64,000 bases of DNA, from positions 9,387,663 through 9,451,662 of the forward strand of contig NC_061811.1 in assembly GCF_021462225.1 (NCBI RefSeq), given 5' to 3'. The position numbers and the translations under genes were made by a program. A model generated the notes under the pieces. It was given only the letters and a program-made list of their open reading frames with translations, ran no database searches and was not told the DNA's origin. Below, piece after piece: positions 48,301 to 57,300 of this stretch (position 1 is its first letter; every line of letters begins with the position of its first letter). The DNA is from Girardinichthys multiradiatus (Eukaryota > Chordata > Actinopteri > Cyprinodontiformes > Goodeidae).

Positions 48301-51300
48301 TAGACCATCATAAGGTTGCATAGAAATGTCAATTGGAAGGAGAATAATATAAGAAGTCCAGTGCACTCAAGTGATTTCTGATGCAATTAAATTAGGAAAT
48401 GCAGTCCACCTGTGTGTAATTTGATATCACTGTAAATACATCTGTTCTCTGAAGGCCTCAGAGGTTTGATAGAGAACATTATTGAACAGTCTCATTAGGA
48501 GTCAAAGTCCAAACCAAAATTAATTTGTGCCAAAACTTGCAAATTGACGTTCACAGACACTATCCATCCAAATTTTCTGAATTTTGCATAAAAGAATGGG
48601 CAAGAATCTTAATCTTTATGTGCAAACCTGGTAGAGACCAAAAGACCTGCTGCTGGAACTGCAGCCAAATAGTTGGGAACTGAATACCAGCACACTTTGT
48701 CTTGGAATATCACAAATAATCATAACAAACATAAAATGTGTGGTTGGGATGTGACAAAATATAAAACAAAACTACAACAATATGAATGTTTTGTGTATGG
48801 TAGTGTATATTCTGACATCTGCAGCTGAAAATAAAGTTTCTCAGTGACTTTGTCTCCTAAGTGACTTTCTCCTGCTTTTTGTGTCTGAACAGAGTGACGG
48901 TGACGGCGGCCTGCAACATGGACTTCAGCCGGTTCCCGCTGGACTCTCAGACCTGCTCGCTGGAACTGGAGAGCTGTGAGTAAACTGGTTAAGCTTCTGT
49001 CACTCTGAAGATAAAAACATGTCTTAAGTAATTTAGAACGCAGTGATGATGCGAGGGTGCTAGAGGAAAAATGTCCTTCATTTCATGATCAACAACACAG
49101 TTTAAAACTGCTGAACTACTGCTGAATTACTGAGACAGAAAACTGTGGAACCTCTGATTACAGGTTTAATTTGTTCCAACAGGTAATTTATATTTCCAAT
49201 ATGCACATGGAAACGGTTCTCTCCATTAAAAACAAACAGAAATTGATAAGATTTATTCCAACTCCTCACCCACTCACCTTCAAAACATGCACAAGAATCA
49301 AAATTTGTCACTTTTAGCACAATAGAGGCATTGTTTTTTATAATAACATTGCTGTGAGTGTTTTGGTGAAATGTTATTGAAACAATAAATAATAAAGACA
49401 ATGAGATTTGAATCGCTCACCTGTTAGTGGCCAAGATGATGGAGATGATTGAGAGGTGGAAGGGGTTTGTTTGTGGAAGGAGAAACTATATTCATTTTGA
49501 CCACCCAGGTTTAGAAGGTGTAGAGGTGCTTCTGGTGCTATATTAAGAGCCTTTTGTTTCTAATCACTTTCTAATTAAAGTGCTGCTTTAACGAACCTTT
49601 TTGTTATTTTTTTCCAACTCCTGCTCAGCTTTCCTAAAGTTTCATAAGATTCTTGCTTCGAGTAAAATGTCAAAGTCAATAAAAATCAACCTTCCTTTTA
49701 ATGAGACCGTGTGACTTAACGAACTTTGACTTGTCGTTGTTCTGCCACTATCTAACCACGGGAGCAGATCTAAACCATTTTGCTCTGAAAGCAAAGTGAT
49801 ACCCTCATCACACTGGTGACACATGCATGCACAAATCCCTGTGTGTGCACATTCTCACAAATGATTTATTGCTTTTACTTGGCTGGTGTGAATTATACCA
49901 GTCTGTTTTTTTGAAAATGTTGTGCTGTATGACTGCCTTCTAAATTTCTAGCACCTGCCTCTCAGCACATCTCTGATTAAGACTTCAGGGATTCATCTTG
50001 GCTTTTCTCCATATTAGGGGATTTTGCTCTGAGCCCTTCGCCCAACACAACGGCCACAAATTTCAGCAGCACTGGCATCCCTCTCATCGCTGTGGATAGA
50101 AGAACCGGCAGATCTTGTGTCACAGTCTCTAGGCTTCCAATTAGGAAGAAATCTGTTCATAGACATTTCTGCCTGCGTTTCAGAATGTCATCGAAATGTG
50201 CCATAACATTGTCATTGTACAGAGTAATGTGTGGGACAACAGCTTTGTTTTGCTGATGCTTCTCACTGAAGCTGTGCACCTTTCACCTGCATTGCACACA
50301 CCTCTCCAGAGGTGAACACCTACAATGATGTAAAAAAGTGTTTGCTCCCTTACATATTTCCTGTTTAGGTTTACTTTTTATCACACCTGAATAATTTTTA
50401 TTTCAGGCAAAAAGAACCTGAGTTGATACAAACCTTTTTCAGTAGATTTAATTTATTAAAGAATAAAAGCTAAACCCTCATCCTATGAAAAAAGTAATTG
50501 CCCCTTAAACCTTATAATGGGTTGTGCCCCTTTTGGTGGAAACATCGTCCATCAAGCTTTTACAAGAACTGATACATTCTTTTACATCTCTGTGGAGAAA
50601 ACTGGAGGGTTGAAGCATGGACAACCCGTTCAAGTTCATTATCCTCCATCCCAATCATATATATTTCCAGACTTTGACTAGGCCACTTCAAAATCTTGTT
50701 TATTGAAGTGTTAGTGTGCTCTGGATCATAATAAACCAGTTGTGTTTAAATTTAGGATCACAAACCAGTGGCCAGGATTCAGGATTTTCTGCTAAAGAGC
50801 AGAATTCATGGGTCCAGGTAGTCACGGAAGGTCGTCCAGGTCCTGAAGCTGCAAGAGAGCCCAGACCATCACACTACCTCTATTATGTTTGACTGATAGA
50901 ATGATGTTCTCTTTCCTAGGATGCTATGTTAGATTGACATAGATGTTACGGGAAAAACACCTTCCAAAATTCCACTTTTACCTTGTCAATCCACAGAATA
51001 TTTGACCAAAACTCTCGGGGAAGATGTTTCAATGCGGGACTGGTCTTTGTGTTGTTTTTTGGTCAGCAATAATATTGGTCTTTAACTCTCACGGATGCCA
51101 TTTTTGGCTAGTCTCTTTCACATTGCTGAATCATGATCTTATCTGAGACAGATGAGACCTGCAGATGTTCTTCTGGATTTTTTGTGACCATTTGGATGTG
51201 TCATCAGTCTGCTCTTGGAGTAATTTTTGGTAGGTCAGCCCCTGCTGTTAAGGTTCCTGACTATACCATGTTTTCTGCATTTGTGGATAATGACTCTTTC

Positions 51301-54300
51301 TGTGGTCTAAACGCATTAGAAATGACTTTGTAACCTTTTCCAGACTAATAGGTGTGAATTACTTATCTTTAATCTTTTCATACATTTCTTTAAATTGGAA
51401 CATAATTGTTTTTGATATCTTGTGCTTGCTTCATGTTGTCAGACAGGTTCTATCTCACTGATGTGTCAATTCTCCAGGTCCGAATTCAGCTTTCCAACAA
51501 AATGTGCTTCCTCACAATTATTCCAAAATGGGGGATCCACCAGGGTGGATCTATGGGGTTGAAAGTCAAACTGAAGCTGATCTGCAGTTCTGAACTGATG
51601 CTAATGAAGGGTGTAGTCAATCTAACGGAGTTTCAACGAGATAAACTCTCCATCTTTATCTCCCAGTATTTATTTCCAACCATTAGACTGATTCAGTCAG
51701 AAAGAGGAAGGTGGCAGGTACTTTACACCTGAAAACTGAACACGAAGCACAAACTTTCATGAGTTTCATGTCTTTATTTCTGAGACATCAAAACTTTCCC
51801 AGCAGCCACCAGGGGCCGTTTCACTGAGGACCCCCACCCCACCCTTATTCTCCCCTCCTCCAGTCTAAGCTCTTTGCAGCATCAGAACATCAACAGAAGT
51901 TGGAAAGCTGTAAAATTAGCAGAAGCAGAGATAAAAGCCCAAATTCACAGAGTGTCTGCAGCAGCTGGGGTTCAGAGCAGCTCACAGCAGGAGGCACACT
52001 CTCACGCTCCTAATGAGTTCCAGAGCAGAGAAGAAGAAGATGGCTGCAGGAGCATATTTATTACTAACAAACAAGCTTTTGAGAACATCACTGTCACTGC
52101 GGTGAGCTGCTGGAGACCCTGCAGTTCATCTCTGCTGGACCTACAGCATGTAACATGAATGGGCCTGCGGGCTGTGGGGCCGAGGGTTGAAGCTGTTCCT
52201 AACATCTCAGTGGGTCTGTAACAGTCTGAACTATGGAGATCAGAGCATACACAGCTCTGCTCATGTCATCACATCATGTTAGACAGTCTGAACTGTCAGA
52301 GACATTCTAGACCAAACAGCTGCATGTTCATGTAGAGTGGACAGCTGAAGTTACATAATGCTCAGCAGGTGGTCGATGATTTATAATCAGATCCTCAGCT
52401 TCCTCGGCCTCATTAATCTCTGGGTTTTACTGTCTTCAGTCCTAAAAACTCAAGCTCAGTCTGTCCCTCCCTCTTTCATCAGATATGTAAGCGGCAGCCG
52501 ATAAAAGATTGAGAAGACGAGTGTTTGGCTGCAAGAATGATCTCTAATGAATCATTTATGAACGGTCTGTAGAATTTGGTCGACTTTTTGTTTGGTTGTT
52601 TAAATTCCTTGGTTAAAGTTTGAATGAAAGAAAAAGCTGAAAACTCTTGGAAAAATTCCCAAAGCAGCACAATCTCCTCTATTCTTTGCAGCTGTTTTGC
52701 TATCTGCTGTATTTCTGCACCGGATTCAGGACTCAGATCGCACCAAATGCATGCAAACTCAGACACGCCCATCAAGCACTAGATAGAAGCAGTTTGCATC
52801 TATTTTTCCATCAGCTCAGCCACAAACAAAGCACATTGTGATTTTAACAACCAGAGAACTCCAGGTCCTGACCTTTTGAGGACTTCCAGCAACATCTGAC
52901 TGCATGGAGGAATCACATTGAGAACAACATTTCTAAATAAAAACGGTGTTGGTGCTTATTGCAAAATACAGTGGAGTGATGCAGACCTTTAACGGATTCA
53001 TCGGGAGACAAAAATCTTTGGCTGAAGTAAATAATGTATTAAACATGTAGCCTGTACAAATAATTATTAGATCTTGTTTACTATTTCACCAAGTAAAGAA
53101 AATAAAGGTCATAACAGCTGGTCATGGATTTGTCTCACGTACAAAAAACAGTTTGGAATTTTTTTGTGGTAATTGTAAAAAAGAAAACAATAGGCAAACC
53201 TCACTAAAACAGCAAATAACCTTACCTTCTGAAATCTTTTATCTTTTTGTAAAGCTCGCAGTGCAACCACTTCCTGTTGTCTCTTTTTCAGTCTGCTTTA
53301 TACAAATGGCTCTGGTCTTTTAAGCTATTTATTATGGTATTATGCTAAGTTTATGCTTAAATGAATAACTTAATAGAGCTACTTAAGGAGCATTTAAGTG
53401 CTGATTCAGTGGATGCATAGATGGATTCGTAAAATCCTGTTGTTCTTTTTTTTTAATTCTTTATTAAGACCTTTTTACTGTAGAGCATTGAAGCAAATAG
53501 TGCTTTACATCCAGTACTGAGTAAACTGAAGTCAAATAAGACAGATGCTTTAAAGTCCAGTGGGCCTTGGATACACTGAAGGTGAGGGAAGACCTGCAGA
53601 TCCTTGCAGGGGGAGATAATTTTTCCATAAGAGAAACTAAATACAGGTCCTTCTCAAAATATTAGCATATTGTGATAAAGTTCATTATTTTCCATAATGT
53701 AATGATGAAAATTTAACATTCATATATTTTAGATTCATTGCACACTAACTGAAATATTTCGGGTCTTTTATTGTCTTAATACGGATGATTTTGGCATACA
53801 GCTCATGAAAACCCAAAATTCCTATCTCACAAAATTAGCATATCATTAAAAGGGTCTCTAAACGAGCTATGAACCTAATCATCTGAATCAACGAGTTAAC
53901 TCTAAACACCTGCAAAAGATTCCTGAGGCCTTTAAAACTCCCAGCCTGGTTCATCACTCAAAACCCCAATCATGGGTAAGACGAATAGGCTGTTCCCAGA
54001 GTGCTGTATCAAGGCACCTCAGTGGGAAGTCTGTGGGAAGGAAAAAGTGTGGCAGAAAACGCTGCACAACGAGAAGAGGTGACCGGACCCTGAGGAAGAT
54101 TGTGGAGAAGGGCCGATTCCAGACCTTGGGGGACCTGCGGAAGCAGTGGACTGAGTCTGGAGTAGAAACATCCAGAGCCACCGTGCACAGGCGTGTGCAG
54201 GAAATGGGCTACAGGTGCCGCATTCCCCAGGTCAAGCCACTTTTGAACCAGAAACAGTGGCAGAAGCGCCTGACCTGGGCTACAGAGAAGCAGCACTGGA

Positions 54301-57300
54301 CTGTTGCTCAGTGGTCCAAAGTCCTTTTTTCGGATGAAAGCAAATTCTGCATGTCATTCGGAAATCAAGGTGCCAGAGTCTGGAGGAAGACTGGGGAGGA
54401 GGAAATGCCAAAATGCCAGAAGTCCAGTGTCAAGTACCCACAGTCAGTGATGGTCTGGGGTACCGTGTCAGCTGCTGGTGTTGGTCCACTGTGTTTTATC
54501 AAGGGCAGGGTCAATGCAGCTAGCTATCAGAAGATTTTGGAGCACTTCATGCTTCCATCTGCTGAAAAGCTTTATGGAGATGAAGATTTCATTTTTCAGC
54601 ACGACCTGACACCTGCTCACAGTGCCAAAACCACTGGTAAATGGTTTACTGACCATGGTATCACTGTGCTCAATTGGCCTGCCAACTCTCCTGACCTGAA
54701 CCCCATAGAGAATCTGTGGGATATTGTGAAGAGAACGTTGAGAGACTCAAGACCCAACACTCTGGATGAGCTAAAGGCCGCTATCGAAGCATCCTGGGCC
54801 TCCATAAGACCTCAGCAGTGCCACAGGCTGATTGCCTCCATGCCACGCCGCATTGAAGCAGTCATTTCTGCAAAAGGATTCCTGACCAAGTATTGAGTGC
54901 ATAACTGTACATGATTATTTGAAGGTTGACGTTTTTTGTATTAAAAACACTTTTCTTTTATTGGTCGGATGAAATATGCTAATTTTGTGAGATAGGAATT
55001 TTGGGGTTTCATGAGCTGTATGCCAAAATCATCCGTATTAAGACAATAAAAGACCTGAAATATTTCAGTTAGTGTGCAATGAATCTAAAATATATGAATG
55101 TTAAATTTTCATCATAACATTATGGAAAATAATGAACTTTATCACAATATGCTAATATTTTGAGAAGGACCTGTATTCTTTTTAATTTAACTTTCATTTG
55201 ATTCAGGCGTGCTGGAGAAGGGGCGCTTCTTAAAGTTGCAGGATGGTAGCTTTTGAGGAATAAACTTTGGCACCCCTGGTGTACATGCTGTATAAATTCC
55301 TATTAATGGCAGAATCTGATGCTTTTTTATGTTGGATTGATTACGTTTCACAGTTTTAAACAGCTTCCTGGTTATAACAAGAGCTCACTGACAAATTTAC
55401 CTGCTGTGTTTGTAGGAGAAAGTCACGTTTATATATTTTTAAGGAGGGTCGCTGTAGCCTGATGCAAAGCAAGCATGAATTATTCTCAGCTGTTAAAATA
55501 ATTGACATGCTTGCACCAGTGTGTAATCAGTGTGGTTTGCTTTGTGAATCTGAGCTGATACCATGTCTAGGTGGATTCTGACCTGAACCATAGAGCAAAA
55601 TCATCCTTGAACCAAAGTGGAGATGAAGTTTGGAGTAAACTTCTAACTTTTACATTGGAGAATGAACAACAGCTTATCCAGAGAGTGGGTACTAACTCTT
55701 TGTTTGCACAGGAAACAGTTTGTTTCTGTTTTCAGACATAATAAAATTACTACAGACAAGAGTCCGAGAATTGTCACAAACCGAATCTTCTTAAAGTTCA
55801 ATACCCTTTGAATTTAGCTGTTGTATTGTTTTTCTGACACAGTTTATAATTTCTGTCTGATCTGTAGCTTCATTGTTTTTACCGCTGCAGATAAATGCTG
55901 TCTAATGTGCCTGAAGAGAAATGTTCTGTACGTGTTGTTTTCCAGACGCGTACACGGACGAGGACCTGATGCTTTACTGGAAGAGCGGGGATGAGTCTCT
56001 GAGCACCGATGACAGGATCTCTTTGTCTCAGTTCCTCATCCAGAAGTTCCACACCACGTCCCGTCTGGCCTTCTACAGCAGCACGGGTACGGCTCTAATT
56101 ATCACCTCTGCTGGATCTCTCCTGGCGATGATAGCTCAGTCCTGGGAGGAATCACATGAAAATTACTTTTATCACATTCTGCATGCATGTTTAATCTTGA
56201 AACTAGAACAGCTAGAGCTGATTTTTCTTTATTACCTGCTGTTAAAGTGGCTGACAATGACAAAGATGCTGTTGAAAGAAGAAGGATTTTGTTCTTTCTC
56301 TAAAGTTAAGGAGATTATAGCTTGCATGTGTGAAAGATCTTGTTCAAATTATAATTACTTAGCAGGATTTTCTGTGTGCACCTTAGTTAGTTTTCCTTCC
56401 TGTTGGTTTCCCTTCCTTGTTTCTCACCTGAGCTCTGTTCTGTTTATCCTTGTGTACCCTTTGTTGGATCATGCTGTTTGCAGTAATATTCCCTATTTCT
56501 ACAATTCTATTTCTTGCCAAACAGCATCTTTACTTATTAAAGTTGTTATTTTAGCTTCACCTTTCTGTTTTAGTTTATTTTTCAGTTTGACAGAGTCCTT
56601 CAGCAGGACGAGTTCTGCCAGTTAGACTGTGCAATGGGAAAGAGGAGTGTTAAAAGAAACGAATAAATTTTTTTATTGCTGTTAGATAATCAGGTTTTAA
56701 TCCCATCTGAAAACCTTCCTCGACCCAACTTGCAGAAATAAAAACTAAGGTTTAAGAACAAAACGTATAAAAATCTTAAATTATTGATCTGTGGTCCTGA
56801 TTCTGACACCATCACATCAGTAAGAGCAGACACATGTCAAACTTTAACACATGGTAAAGTTTCAGTAACTAAAACTAACCTAGTTGGAGTCACATCCGGT
56901 CAAGAAATTCAGATTTAAACAATGTAAACTGATGCAGAGACGTTCAGCTGAGAAAAACAGAAAGTTCCAGTCAGTCAGTGATGAAGAGCAGGGCAGACAG
57001 CTTCTGATAGGTTGCGATGAATATTTAATCATTTCGTGTCATGCTGAGGATAAAACAGAACAAGGTAAATTAAAGCTCCTGACATCTTTCAAAACAAACT
57101 CTGAGGATTGGAGTCAATGTGTTGTTAACACATGTGTAGAAAGAGGTTTATTGTCAGGAAACAAATGGACCGGCCTGACCTGTAACCTATCACTGTGTGT
57201 TTGCAGGCTGGTACAACCGTCTCTACATCAACTTCACGCTGCGGCGCCACATCTTCTTTTTCCTTCTGCAAACATATTTCCCCGCCACGCTAATGGTGAT

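Larger units (their letters stand above)
42884..48892 (+). other. gabrr2 intron 4
   Basis: 6 kb. Remnants at 43200-43366, 46345-46720 and 48250-48810. From 43.4-46.3 and 46.8-48.2 kb nothing was recognised. Confidence 0.85.
48976..55945 (+). other. gabrr2 intron 5
   Basis: 7 kb with a Tc1 remnant (50300-51490) and copy C (53644-55173). From 51.5-53.6 and 49.0-50.3 kb nothing was recognised. Confidence 0.85.
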
